Source of the DNA: Candidatus Anaeroferrophillus wilburensis
GTDB taxonomy: Bacteria; Desulfobacterota; Anaeroferrophillalia; Anaeroferrophillales; Anaeroferrophillaceae
DNA length: 64,000 bases
NCBI GenBank assembly: GCA_016934315.1
Contig: JAFGSY010000014.1
Location: 1 to 64,000 of the forward strand
Reading direction: 5' to 3'
A program made the translations under genes and the position numbers. Position 1 is the stretch's first letter; each line of letters opens with the position of its first letter. Below are positions 25,325 to 33,854 of this stretch, piece by piece. Under the pieces are notes generated by a model. The model was not told where the DNA came from. It made no database searches and saw only the letters and a list, made by a program, of their open reading frames with translations.

Positions 25325-25906
25325 ATGATCTCTTTCTTTCTCCGACAGCTGAAGTTCTTCCTTTTTCTCGCCCTCTGCAGCTTGTTTATGGCCGGCTGCG
25401 CCCAGGACATCCGCTCCTTTAAGGATACGAACACCGAGATCAGCCTGGTGCAACGGATTGCTGTCCTGCCTTTCGAAAACCACACAAAAACCCAACTGGT
25501 GGAAAATCGCCTGCGGGATATCGTCACTACCGAAATCCTCAGCAGCGGCCTGTTTGCCGTTGTTGCCGGCGGCGATGTGCAGCGCTTCCTGGACGAGGAA
25601 GTGGGAAAGCAGACCACCATACTGACCAGCAGCATGGCCAAGCGGCTGGGCCGGGAACTGGGGGTCAGCGCCTACCTGGTGGGCGCCGTCGATATGTATG
25701 AAGAAAAACGAAACGGCTCCTACTCCTATCCGGTCGTCGCCATGACCCTGCAACTCATCGAAGTCCAGAGCGGCAACATCATCTGGCAGGCCAGCGGCAG
25801 TGAAAGCGGCTACACCACCGGCTCGCGAATTTTCGGTTTTGCCAGCGATGATTTCAACCGGGTAAGCTTCGCCCTTGCCCAAAAGCTTTTACAAACCATG
25901 TATTAA
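25325..25906 (+). CDS. CsgG/TolB-N-like outer-membrane lipoprotein
   Basis: A 193-residue protein with a signal sequence and lipobox (LFMAGC). The mature part has the CsgG/LpoB/TolB N-domain pattern: RIAVLPFENHTKTQLVENRL, ILSSGLFAVV, GRELGVSAYLVGAVDMYEE, and VAMTLQLIEVQSGNIIW. CsgG forms outer-membrane secretion channels for amyloid subunits, while related LpoB/GNA1162 proteins are assembly partners; which applies is not decided by sequence. An in-frame GTG six bases upstream is an alternative start. It is the first of three genes with this domain and opens the operon that leads to the 26- and 16-heme cytochromes. Confidence 0.75.
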   Translation: MISFFLRQLKFFLFLALCSLFMAGCAQDIRSFKDTNTEISLVQRIAVLPFENHTKTQLVENRLRDIVTTEILSSGLFAVVAGGDVQRFLDEEVGKQTTILTSSMAKRLGRELGVSAYLVGAVDMYEEKRNGSYSYPVVAMTLQLIEVQSGNIIWQASGSESGYTTGSRIFGFASDDFNRVSFALAQKLLQTMY

Positions 25907-25996
25907 CCACTTAGCGTAAAACGTCTTTTTTTGCCGCTAAGTCTGCAACCAGCCCACGGACAAAAGGGTAACGCCAGGAGATCACCTGTCACAGAC

Positions 25997-27550
25997 ATGA
26001 TCAGGAACAATGCCGTCGTTTCTTTCTTTTGCCATCCAGTCTGCCGTTTAGCAACGGTTCTCCGGATAGGTTTGCCGCTTTTCCTCCTTGCGGCGACGAT
26101 CGTATGTTGCCCTGCCGGCAGCACCGCCGGCGTGGCGCTCCTGCCCCTTGCCGATCTCAGCCTGGGAAGCAACAGCATCAACCAGGAGATCACCGTTGAA
26201 CTGCGGGCCAGCTTGGAGGCCCAAGGAATACACATGGTGGAGGCATCTGCCGTACAGCAGTTTCTCGCCGCCAATCGGATCCGCTATTCCGGCTGCCTTG
26301 ATTCACTTGAGGCCCGCTCCCTGGGACATAGCCTGGGTTGCGATCTGGTGCTGGTCGGTTCGATAACTGAAAGGACTGCCGGCGAGAACGCCTCTTTCGG
26401 CCTGCTGCTCCAGGCCATGGACACCGGCACCGGCCAATCCGTCTGGACGGCTGAACAAGCCTCCAGCCTGACCGGCCAAACCAGGTTCATGGGTATCGGC
26501 GAAGCACAATCCCTCGAGGAACTTCAAACTTTGCTGATCACTGACCTGGCAACCGATTTCTGCCATCGGCAGCAGCCGGCTACAACTCGCACGGCAGGGG
26601 GGCATCATCCCTTTCTGATTACCGATCTACGGCTGACTCCGCCCTATGCCGCCGGCGGCGCAGCCATTGAATGCTCCCTTGACCTGCGTTTCCTTGCCGC
26701 CCCCCCTGATCAGGTTGTCCTGCAGGACGGCCAGCAGACCATCACCTTGGAACCTCAGCAGAAAAGCGGCCGCTATGCCGGCAGCTGGCAGACCTCGAGC
26801 GATAATGGCTGTCATCCGATTTCCGTAGCCCTCTCTTGGGCAGATGAACCTTCGACCTTCGTAATGAAAAATCTGGCGTCCTATGAGGTGGCAAACCTGC
26901 CCCCCCGGTTGGAGCTGGAGCTCAAACGCGGCCAGCCGATGGGAGCGGTAACCGTCTTTAATGACAAACTGCTGATCATTCCCCATGTCACCAAGATGCT
27001 GCCCCTGTCGCGCTGGTGCATCGAGGTAAAGAAACCGGACGGCACGGTGCTGGTCCGCGAAATGCAGTCCGGTGCGGTCCCCAAGCTGGTCTGGAACGGT
27101 TGCCGGACAGGCAGCCAGCGGCTGGAGGACGGTCTCTATGATGTGGTCCTCCAGATATGGGATGCCGCCGACCAGAAGGCGGAAGCCAGCAAACGCATCT
27201 CCCTGCAGACAGCCTGTCGACCGTTAACCATTAAAACCACCAGGCGCCAGGACAGAACGATCATCATCTTGGCAGCTGATGACCACCTGCCAAACCAGCA
27301 GATCACCTGGCAGATGCGGCTCACCACCCCCGGCGGCAATGAAGTCCTCAACCAGACCGGCAGCTTCCTGCCGGCTGAATATGTCCTGCCCCCCGCCGCC
27401 GGCAGCGACTTCCTGCTCTGCCAGGTGGAAGCCCGGGACCAGGCCGGTAATCGTTTTGCACTCCGTGACGTCCGCGTCAAAATGCCGGACAGCAGCATGA
27501 CCATGGTCCAGGAAACCAGATCCTCCCATATCTGGCAGGAGGATTTCTGA
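25997..27550 (+). CDS. CsgG/TolB-N-like protein with Ig-like C-terminal domains
   Basis: A 517-residue exported protein (signal anchor about 20-45). Residues 45-190 repeat the CsgG-like pattern: VALLPLADLSLGSNSINQEI, LVLVGSITERT and VWTAEQASSL. The C-terminal two thirds are beta-rich, with a FlgD-Ig-like segment (KLVWNGCRTGSQRLEDGLYD) near residue 355-375. It lies between two CsgG-like lipoproteins, and its stop overlaps the next start by one base (TGATG). The start is uncertain: the ATG used here is 22 codons into a longer frame and its AGGAG lies about 14 bases upstream. A structural or substrate-recruiting role in outer-membrane secretion is inference. Confidence 0.65.
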   Translation: MIRNNAVVSFFCHPVCRLATVLRIGLPLFLLAATIVCCPAGSTAGVALLPLADLSLGSNSINQEITVELRASLEAQGIHMVEASAVQQFLAANRIRYSGCLDSLEARSLGHSLGCDLVLVGSITERTAGENASFGLLLQAMDTGTGQSVWTAEQASSLTGQTRFMGIGEAQSLEELQTLLITDLATDFCHRQQPATTRTAGGHHPFLITDLRLTPPYAAGGAAIECSLDLRFLAAPPDQVVLQDGQQTITLEPQQKSGRYAGSWQTSSDNGCHPISVALSWADEPSTFVMKNLASYEVANLPPRLELELKRGQPMGAVTVFNDKLLIIPHVTKMLPLSRWCIEVKKPDGTVLVREMQSGAVPKLVWNGCRTGSQRLEDGLYDVVLQIWDAADQKAEASKRISLQTACRPLTIKTTRRQDRTIIILAADDHLPNQQITWQMRLTTPGGNEVLNQTGSFLPAEYVLPPAAGSDFLLCQVEARDQAGNRFALRDVRVKMPDSSMTMVQETRSSHIWQEDF

Positions 27551-28161
27551 TGACCCTTGAACAATCAGGCAAAGTCCTTGCCACCATCCTGCTGGCGGCG
27601 CTCCTCGTTGCCAGTTGCGGCTGTGCCGGCAAAGCGCCGCTGACCAAGATCAGCGGCCCCGTTGCTGAACACCGGCCCCTCTGCCGGGTTGCCCTTTTCC
27701 CCTTTATTGATGATCAGCAGGATACCGAGCGGGCGCTGCTGGCCTACCGGATCTTTCACCATGAACTGGTGAGAGCAGAGCTTTTCGAGGTGGAAACAGA
27801 AGGGGATGTGAGAACCTTCTTTATGCGCAATCGGATGATTCCCGGAGCAATCCTTGACAGTTTGATCTATGAAAAATGCGCCAACCAGCTTGGGGTTGAT
27901 GCCATCATTGTCGGCCGGATCACAGACGCGGGTATGGATGGCAATGCCAGCAAAGGCAGGAACCCCTATCTTAATCTCCATGTTGAGATTATTGATGTCA
28001 AGGCAAAACAGCCGCTGGTGGCCAGCTTTCTGCGCCGGGAAGGCTCCGACTACCGCAAGGCGTTGCATTTCGGCATTGTTGATACCATGACCGGGCTGCT
28101 CTCCCGCCTGTCCCGGGAAATCATTGCCGACTGGCAACACAAAGGAGTCCCGGGATGTTGA
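27550..28161 (+). CDS. CsgG-like lipoprotein, third paralog
   Basis: A 203-residue lipoprotein (LLVASCGC, lipobox cysteine near residue 23). The same domain as its neighbours is seen: RVALFPFIDDQQDTERALLAYRI, ELVRAELFEVETEGDVRTFF, QLGVDAIIVGRITD, and LHVEIIDVKAKQPL. It overlaps the preceding gene by one base and the following chaperone gene by seven, showing tight co-translation. As with the two other copies, it probably contributes to an outer-membrane assembly or export machine for the cytochromes in this operon. Confidence 0.7.
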   Translation: MTLEQSGKVLATILLAALLVASCGCAGKAPLTKISGPVAEHRPLCRVALFPFIDDQQDTERALLAYRIFHHELVRAELFEVETEGDVRTFFMRNRMIPGAILDSLIYEKCANQLGVDAIIVGRITDAGMDGNASKGRNPYLNLHVEIIDVKAKQPLVASFLRREGSDYRKALHFGIVDTMTGLLSRLSREIIADWQHKGVPGC

Positions 28162-29792
28162 AAAGACGTTGGTGCAGCCTGCTGTTCCTGCTGTTGGCCT
28201 CACTCTGTCTTGCCGGTTTCTTTTCCCCGGCCGAAAGCATGGCCTTTTCCTTCGGCAGTCCGGACACTTTGGCAATTATCAACGGCACCACGTATACCAC
28301 CCAGGATTACCTTGACTGGTGGCGCGAGTGGCGGGAACCGGGAATGACAGCGGCCGCCGATCCGGATGACTTTATCGATTGGCTGCTGATGGCTGAAGAA
28401 GCCCGCCAGATGCGGCTTTTTGAAAAGCCACGCTACCTCCACAAAATCAATATCTTCCTCAAATCCCGTTCCCTGATGCTGCTGAAGCAGGAGGAGGTCG
28501 ACGGCAGGATCGTCCCGCCCGGCAACGATCGTCTACGGCAAGAGTATGACCAGCGATACCAGCCGATCATCAGCCTTACCCTGGCCAGCCTGCCGGACGC
28601 GACTGCAGCAGCCAAGGTGAAAGAGCTGGGCACTACCGACATGACGATCAGCGAGGCGATCACCGCCGCTGGATTTTCGGGGGTACCCATCAGGAAACAG
28701 TCCCATGTGCGACCCCTGGCCGTTGACGAGTCTTTCAAAGTATTGTTCGCCGACAGCGGCAACCGGCAGCAGCTGTTTCTGCTGCCCCAGGCGGCGGGCT
28801 GCCTGCTGGCCAGGGTCGAAAACATCACTGCCGGCAGTGATGATGATTTTGCCCGGCTCAAAGAAACCATCCGCACGCAACTGATCAAGGACCAGCAGCA
28901 GCAGCTCAACACCGATCTGCTGGCCAGGCTGCGGCATAAATACCAGCCGGTCATCGATCAGGAAAAACTGGCAGCCCTTGAACCAGGCAGTGGACAACCG
29001 GCTGATGTAGTCATTAAAATCGGCAATCTGACAATCACCGGCGATCAAGTGGCGGCATTGCTCACCAAAGAGCAGCGGATGCGGCAAGGGAGAACGGGGA
29101 CCAACACCGTTAACCTGGAGAGTCTGAAACAGCAGGTGGTCAACAATATCCTCGCCCAGACCCTGGTGAGTCTGGAAGCCCTGGAGCACCACTATGAAGA
29201 ACACCCCCCATTCAAGCAAACCTTTGCCTTTTACTGCCGGCACCGGCTGATCAAGGAATTGGAGCAGGAAGTGATCCATCCCCGGGCAACCGTTGCTGAG
29301 GTAATGGTTGCAGACGCCTATGCCAGGAACCGGCACCAGTATCTCCAGCCTCCCCTGGTGGAAGTCGCCTGGGTGCAGACTGCCAACCCCTCGCTCTGTG
29401 AGCTGCTGGACCGACAGCTGGGCAGCGGTAAGGATTTTTTTACCGTCATGACCCCCTATTTCCCAGAAGCAACCAGGAGCCGGACCATACCGGAAACCAA
29501 GCTGCCGGCAGAGATCAGAGAGCTGGTTGCCGGCCTGCAGTCGGGCCAGACAGCCACACACAGTACAGCCGGACAGGAAAAGATCTACGTTAAGCTGCTC
29601 CAGCGCCATGCCCCGGAGCCTCTGCCCCTGGTGGAGGTCGCTGAGGAAATTCGCACACGGCTGCAGGAAGAACGGTTCAAAAGCGAGAAAAAACATCTGG
29701 CTGAACAATTGCGGCAACGGTCAACCATTACCGTCAAGGAAAAAACCTGGAAGAAACTGCGAAAGCAGCTGATGGAGGAACATGTTGATTAG
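28155..29792 (+). CDS. PpiC/SurA-like periplasmic peptidyl-prolyl isomerase
   Basis: A 545-residue protein with a signal peptide (ending about residue 29) and SurA-like organisation: an N-terminal helical chaperone region beginning LAIINGTTYTTQDYLDWW, an internal second copy of that pattern (VVIKIGNLTITGDQVAALL, about 275-295), and a C-terminal parvulin-like part (about 390-500). The family helps fold exported and outer-membrane proteins. It overlaps both neighbours (7 bases before, 11 after), and so is made together with the 26-heme cytochrome. PpiC-type proteins are known companions of large outer-surface cytochromes in Geobacter gene clusters. Confidence 0.78.
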   Translation: MLKRRWCSLLFLLLASLCLAGFFSPAESMAFSFGSPDTLAIINGTTYTTQDYLDWWREWREPGMTAAADPDDFIDWLLMAEEARQMRLFEKPRYLHKINIFLKSRSLMLLKQEEVDGRIVPPGNDRLRQEYDQRYQPIISLTLASLPDATAAAKVKELGTTDMTISEAITAAGFSGVPIRKQSHVRPLAVDESFKVLFADSGNRQQLFLLPQAAGCLLARVENITAGSDDDFARLKETIRTQLIKDQQQQLNTDLLARLRHKYQPVIDQEKLAALEPGSGQPADVVIKIGNLTITGDQVAALLTKEQRMRQGRTGTNTVNLESLKQQVVNNILAQTLVSLEALEHHYEEHPPFKQTFAFYCRHRLIKELEQEVIHPRATVAEVMVADAYARNRHQYLQPPLVEVAWVQTANPSLCELLDRQLGSGKDFFTVMTPYFPEATRSRTIPETKLPAEIRELVAGLQSGQTATHSTAGQEKIYVKLLQRHAPEPLPLVEVAEEIRTRLQEERFKSEKKHLAEQLRQRSTITVKEKTWKKLRKQLMEEHVD

Positions 29793-31752
29793 CAGATGGC
29801 CGTTATTCCTACTCACGGGATTACTGAGCCTCACTATGGTCATCTCCTGCACCGGACCAGAGAGAAAAAAAATGGTGCGCAAAACCTGTGTTGACTGCCA
29901 TGGAGAGATGGCGGCCTCATTCGCCCAGGGAATCATGCACCAGCCGGTCAGGGAGAAAAACTGCAACAGCTGTCACCGCCCCCACGGCCTGGTGGGCGGC
30001 GTCTACCTGCTGGCCCCGCAGCCGGACTTGTGTTTTCGCTGCCACCAGCAGCTGGCAGCGACTCTCAGGCAGCAGAACCACAGCCATCAGCCAGTGGCTG
30101 AAGGTCGTTGCCAGGCCTGCCACGAACCCCACAACGCCGGGGAGGCCGCCCTGCTCCGCCTGCCGGAAGAACAGCTGTGCTACAGCTGCCATGACCGGCA
30201 GCAGTTCAACCGGCCTTTCCGCCACCAGCCCCTCGACGACTGCTGCAACACCTGCCACCAGGCCCACAGCAGCAATACTGCCGCCCTGCTGCCGCAGGAA
30301 CAAAACGACCTTTGTCGACAATGCCACAGTCTGGAAGACCAGAACTTTATCGCCCGTCACGGCGGCTATCCGGTAACCACCGGCTGTCTTGCCTGCCATG
30401 ATATTCACTCAGCAAACAACGTTCACCTGCTGCGCCCGGCCCTGCACCAACCAGTGGCCCGGAAAAGCTGCGGCGACTGCCACGAAAGCGCTGACAGTCC
30501 GGCCCCCTTTGCCACCATAGAACAGGGAAACCAGCTTTGCCGGCAATGTCATGACAGTCAGCGCACTGCCCAAAGCAATCCCCGGGGACACCAACCAGTG
30601 GCCGAAGGAAACTGCCTTGCCTGCCACCGTCCCCACGCCAGCGACCATCAGGGAATGCTTTCCCGGCCCGCTGGCGAGCTGTGTTTCTCCTGCCACCAGT
30701 TCGCCATGGTAGCCGGGGGCAAAAGAAATCTGCCCCAGGGAAAGGGCAGCGTCCACCAGCCGCTGATCGCCGGCGATTGTCTTGCCTGTCACCTGGGACA
30801 TGTCCCGGGGGAGGGCCAGGATAAACTGCTGGCCGGCGATGTTACAACCCTCTGCCAATCCTGCCATGACCAAGGCAGAAAAACGCCGGCGGTTCCCCAT
30901 GCGCCCATGGAAACCGGCAACTGCCTGATGTGCCATCAACCCCACGAAAGCCTTAATCCATCCCTGCTGGTTCAGCAGGAAAGGGATCTTTGTCTCAGCT
31001 GCCACCCCGGCATACTTGACGAACTGCTGAAGCAAAATCTCCACCGTCCCTTTGCCGCCGGCAACTGCAGCGCCTGCCATCAACCCCATGGAAGCGGCAA
31101 CCGGCAGCTGTTGGCAGCTGGCAAAAACGCTCTATGCGGCAACTGCCACCAGCAGACCATGAACAGGGCAGCAAGTCAACATCAGCCCTTCAAGGAGGGC
31201 CGGTGTGATCACTGCCACCTGACTCATGCTGCAGATAAACCGGCCCTGCTGGTCGGCGACGGTCAGGCACTCTGCCTGGGGTGCCACCAGGAACAGACGC
31301 CGGATACCAGCCAGGGAGCAACCGTCCACCAACCGGTGGCCATGCTGAACTGCATCGCCTGCCACAGCGGCCATGGGCTTGATCAGCCGGCCTACCTGCT
31401 GCAGGAACGGCCAAAGCTTTGCCTCACGTGTCATCAGATTGATACTTTCTGGGAGAAGGGCGTCGCCCATCAGCCAGCCGCCGAGGGTCAGTGCGGCCTC
31501 TGTCATGAGCATCACCAGGCCGGACGACCCCAACTGCTGAAAGAGGACCCGGCAGTGCTGTGCGCCGACTGCCACCACATTGATGCGGAAACATTCAGCA
31601 AAAATCACCACGGGATTGCCGCCGGCAGGCAGCACTGCCTTGGCTGTCATGATCCCCATGGATCACCGGCACCCGGACTGTTGCTGCCTTTCGGCCATCA
31701 GCCATTTACCACCGGTGACTGCCGTGCATGTCATACCAAGGATCTGCCATGA
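29782..31752 (+). CDS. 26-heme cytochrome c lipoprotein
   Basis: A 656-residue protein with a lipobox (MVISC, cysteine at about 23) and 26 CxxCH motifs, about one heme per 24 residues. The chain is built from repeats of the doubled-CXXCH type: HQP-hydrophobic, then C..CH.PH, about 20 residues with a leucine pair, then LC..CH. The HQP histidine and the PH histidine are ready distal ligands. No non-heme domain is seen. As a lipoprotein it could be displayed on the cell surface or span the distance between outer membrane and exterior. The gene overlaps both the PpiC-like gene and the 16-heme gene (ATGA), indicating an operon. Confidence 0.87.
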   Translation: MLISRWPLFLLTGLLSLTMVISCTGPERKKMVRKTCVDCHGEMAASFAQGIMHQPVREKNCNSCHRPHGLVGGVYLLAPQPDLCFRCHQQLAATLRQQNHSHQPVAEGRCQACHEPHNAGEAALLRLPEEQLCYSCHDRQQFNRPFRHQPLDDCCNTCHQAHSSNTAALLPQEQNDLCRQCHSLEDQNFIARHGGYPVTTGCLACHDIHSANNVHLLRPALHQPVARKSCGDCHESADSPAPFATIEQGNQLCRQCHDSQRTAQSNPRGHQPVAEGNCLACHRPHASDHQGMLSRPAGELCFSCHQFAMVAGGKRNLPQGKGSVHQPLIAGDCLACHLGHVPGEGQDKLLAGDVTTLCQSCHDQGRKTPAVPHAPMETGNCLMCHQPHESLNPSLLVQQERDLCLSCHPGILDELLKQNLHRPFAAGNCSACHQPHGSGNRQLLAAGKNALCGNCHQQTMNRAASQHQPFKEGRCDHCHLTHAADKPALLVGDGQALCLGCHQEQTPDTSQGATVHQPVAMLNCIACHSGHGLDQPAYLLQERPKLCLTCHQIDTFWEKGVAHQPAAEGQCGLCHEHHQAGRPQLLKEDPAVLCADCHHIDAETFSKNHHGIAAGRQHCLGCHDPHGSPAPGLLLPFGHQPFTTGDCRACHTKDLP

Positions 31753-32936
31753 GATTACGAAGCCTCTTGCTGCTGTTATGCCTTCTCCTGACCGGGCCAT
31801 CTGCAGCCTGGCCTGTCGCTGGCCCGGGAGCCGGCCCCTGCTATGACTGTCACCCACAAGAAACCTTCCAGGGTCGTTTTCAACACCACCCGGTGGCCAA
31901 AGGGGAATGCGGTGCCTGCCACCAGCCACATGTGGCAAAATATCCCGGCCTGCTGGCCCGCCCGGAGAAAGAACTGTGTTTCAGCTGCCACCAGCGATTT
32001 CAGCAGCACATGGAAAGAAAGGGCCACCAACATGCACCGGTGGCCAAAGGGGAATGCGGTGCCTGCCATGCCCCCCACCAGGCCGACAATGACAACCTGC
32101 TGAAAAGCAAGCCGGGGACCGAGTGTGAACAATGTCATACCCTGAACCAGGCAGCCTATGAACATCGCCATCAGCCTTTTGCCGCCGGCAATTGCTACGC
32201 CTGCCACGACCCCCACAGTGCCGATCATGAGCAGCTGCTGAAACAGGGTGAACCCGGGATCTGCCTGAGCTGTCACCAAAGCAGCAAAAAATTGCAGCAG
32301 CAACATCTGGGCCGGGAGCTGAAGGAACTCAAGTGCCTCGGTTGCCACAACCCCCACGGCAGCACCAATGCCGCTCTCCTGCGTTCCACGGCACACCAGC
32401 CATTTGCCCAGCGGCAGTGCGGCCAATGTCATGGGCGTCCGGCTGGGGATGAACTCTGTCTTTCCTGTCATCAAGAGGTCCTGACAACCTTCCTGCAGCC
32501 CCATACCCACTTGCGGGGCGCTGGCGACCATCATCTCTGTCTTGGTTGCCACAATCCCCATGTGGCTGACCAACCGGCCCTGCTCACCAGCAGCACAGGC
32601 AAAAACTGCCGTGCCTGCCACGAGGATAAATTTATCCGGCGGGCTGCGGCACTGCATCTGCATCCGGGCAGGCATGTCTGTACCAACTGCCATACACTTC
32701 ACGGTTCCAGCCGGCCGGATATGCTGAAAGACGAACCCCGGGAGGTCTGCGCCAGCTGTCACCAGCGCCATAAACAGTTTACCCACCCCCTGGGTGAAAA
32801 CGCACTTGACCCCCGCAATCACAAACCCATGGATTGTGTTACCTGCCACGATCCCTGCAACGGCACCATGTATACCTTTAATCTGCGCCGGGACGGCAAA
32901 CGGAGCCTGTGTATCCAATGTCACCAGAAATACTAA
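31749..32936 (+). CDS. 16-heme exported cytochrome c
   Basis: A 395-residue protein with a signal peptide (ending about residue 24) and sixteen CxxCH motifs in the same doubled-CXXCH repeat style as the 26-heme protein (PVAKGECGACHQPH, LLARPEKELCFSCH). No lipobox is present, so it is secreted or periplasmic. The ATG at 31749 overlaps the previous stop as ATGA. A 32-base exact repeat within the gene shows recent duplication of a heme module. Probably forms an electron-transfer pair with the 26-heme lipoprotein. Confidence 0.85.
   Translation: MRLRSLLLLLCLLLTGPSAAWPVAGPGAGPCYDCHPQETFQGRFQHHPVAKGECGACHQPHVAKYPGLLARPEKELCFSCHQRFQQHMERKGHQHAPVAKGECGACHAPHQADNDNLLKSKPGTECEQCHTLNQAAYEHRHQPFAAGNCYACHDPHSADHEQLLKQGEPGICLSCHQSSKKLQQQHLGRELKELKCLGCHNPHGSTNAALLRSTAHQPFAQRQCGQCHGRPAGDELCLSCHQEVLTTFLQPHTHLRGAGDHHLCLGCHNPHVADQPALLTSSTGKNCRACHEDKFIRRAAALHLHPGRHVCTNCHTLHGSSRPDMLKDEPREVCASCHQRHKQFTHPLGENALDPRNHKPMDCVTCHDPCNGTMYTFNLRRDGKRSLCIQCHQKY
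31890..32068 (+). repeat. In-frame 32-bp exact direct repeat inside 16-heme gene
   Basis: The copies at 31890-31921 and 32037-32068 are identical and 147 bases (49 codons) apart. Both encode PVAKGECGACH, one heme-binding unit. Confidence 0.85.
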
Positions 32937-33847
32937 CAAACCACATAGCTCTAACGAGAAAATGTAAGCTGACTATAATCAGCCTGGTATTACTGCTGGT
33001 CGCGGCCTGCTGCGGCACCCCGCTGGCTGCCGGTAGCGGCCCCTGGCAGCCCTTGCAGCTGCTGCAACCATCTCGAGAATCGGGACAGACACCCCGGCCA
33101 CTGAATCTGGCCATCGACCGGGAACGGCAGCGCTACTACCTCATTGATGGTGCCAATGCCATGATTACGGCATTTGACAACGGCGGGACAGAGCTTTCCC
33201 GCTTCAATGCTGACGGCGCTTTCGTTCATCCGGTCGCCATGGTCAGGGACAGCAGCGACAACCTCTGGATCAGTGACCGGGGACTCAACAGCCTCCTCCA
33301 TCTCTCCCTGAAAAACAGGCAGATGGAGCGTTACACCCTCACACGCCCCGGGCAGGCGATGGTCATCCCGGACCGGCTGGCTATCGACCAGCAGAACAAT
33401 ATCTATTGTCTTGATCTGTTCAGCGGCGAAATTTTGAAATACCAGCCTGATCTGTCCCTGGACGCGGTCTTCGCCCTGCCGGCCGGCGGCAGGGGGTTTA
33501 TGGATCTGAAGCTCAAAGGAGATCGTCTGTGGGCCCTTGACGGCACCGCCAAAACCGCAAGCGTTTTTGCCTTGGACGGCACCAGGGAGCAGACCATCAG
33601 CCTGCCGACCAGCCTGCAGTTTGCGATTGCCCTGGAGGTTGATCAGGCCGGTGCCCTCTACCTCCTTGACCGGCATGCCGGTACCATTGTCGTCTGTGAC
33701 CGAAGCGGCCGGCTGCGCTACCGTTTCATGAGCAAAGGCGAGCTGCCCGGCCAGCTGGCCTATGGCGCCCAGCTGCTTTTTGACTGGCAGGGCAATCTGG
33801 TGGTCGCCGATGAAGGCAACGGCCGGATAGAAATTTTTGGAAGATGA
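32918..33847 (+). CDS. NHL-like beta-propeller lipoprotein
   Basis: A protein of about 309 residues whose N-terminus includes a long polar stretch, a hydrophobic segment and a lipobox-like LLVAAC. The mature part shows repeated propeller strands: LNLAIDRERQRYYLIDGANAMITAFD, PVAMVRDSSDNLWISDRGLNSLL, LAIDQQNNIYCLDLFSGEIL and FDWQGNLVVADEGNGRIEIFG. It overlaps the end of the 16-heme gene by about 20 bases. The start is uncertain (ATG at 32918 or GTG at 32909). Like the other propellers in the cluster, it is probably a surface scaffold or cytochrome partner. Confidence 0.72.
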   Translation: MSPEILTNHIALTRKCKLTIISLVLLLVAACCGTPLAAGSGPWQPLQLLQPSRESGQTPRPLNLAIDRERQRYYLIDGANAMITAFDNGGTELSRFNADGAFVHPVAMVRDSSDNLWISDRGLNSLLHLSLKNRQMERYTLTRPGQAMVIPDRLAIDQQNNIYCLDLFSGEILKYQPDLSLDAVFALPAGGRGFMDLKLKGDRLWALDGTAKTASVFALDGTREQTISLPTSLQFAIALEVDQAGALYLLDRHAGTIVVCDRSGRLRYRFMSKGELPGQLAYGAQLLFDWQGNLVVADEGNGRIEIFGR

Positions 33848-33854
33848 TCTGGGT

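Noticed and set aside
31776-32939. 387-residue minus-strand frame opposite the 16-heme cytochrome
   Set aside because: Antisense of repeated CxxCH codons gives long open frames by composition; no signal, ribosome-binding site or family character.
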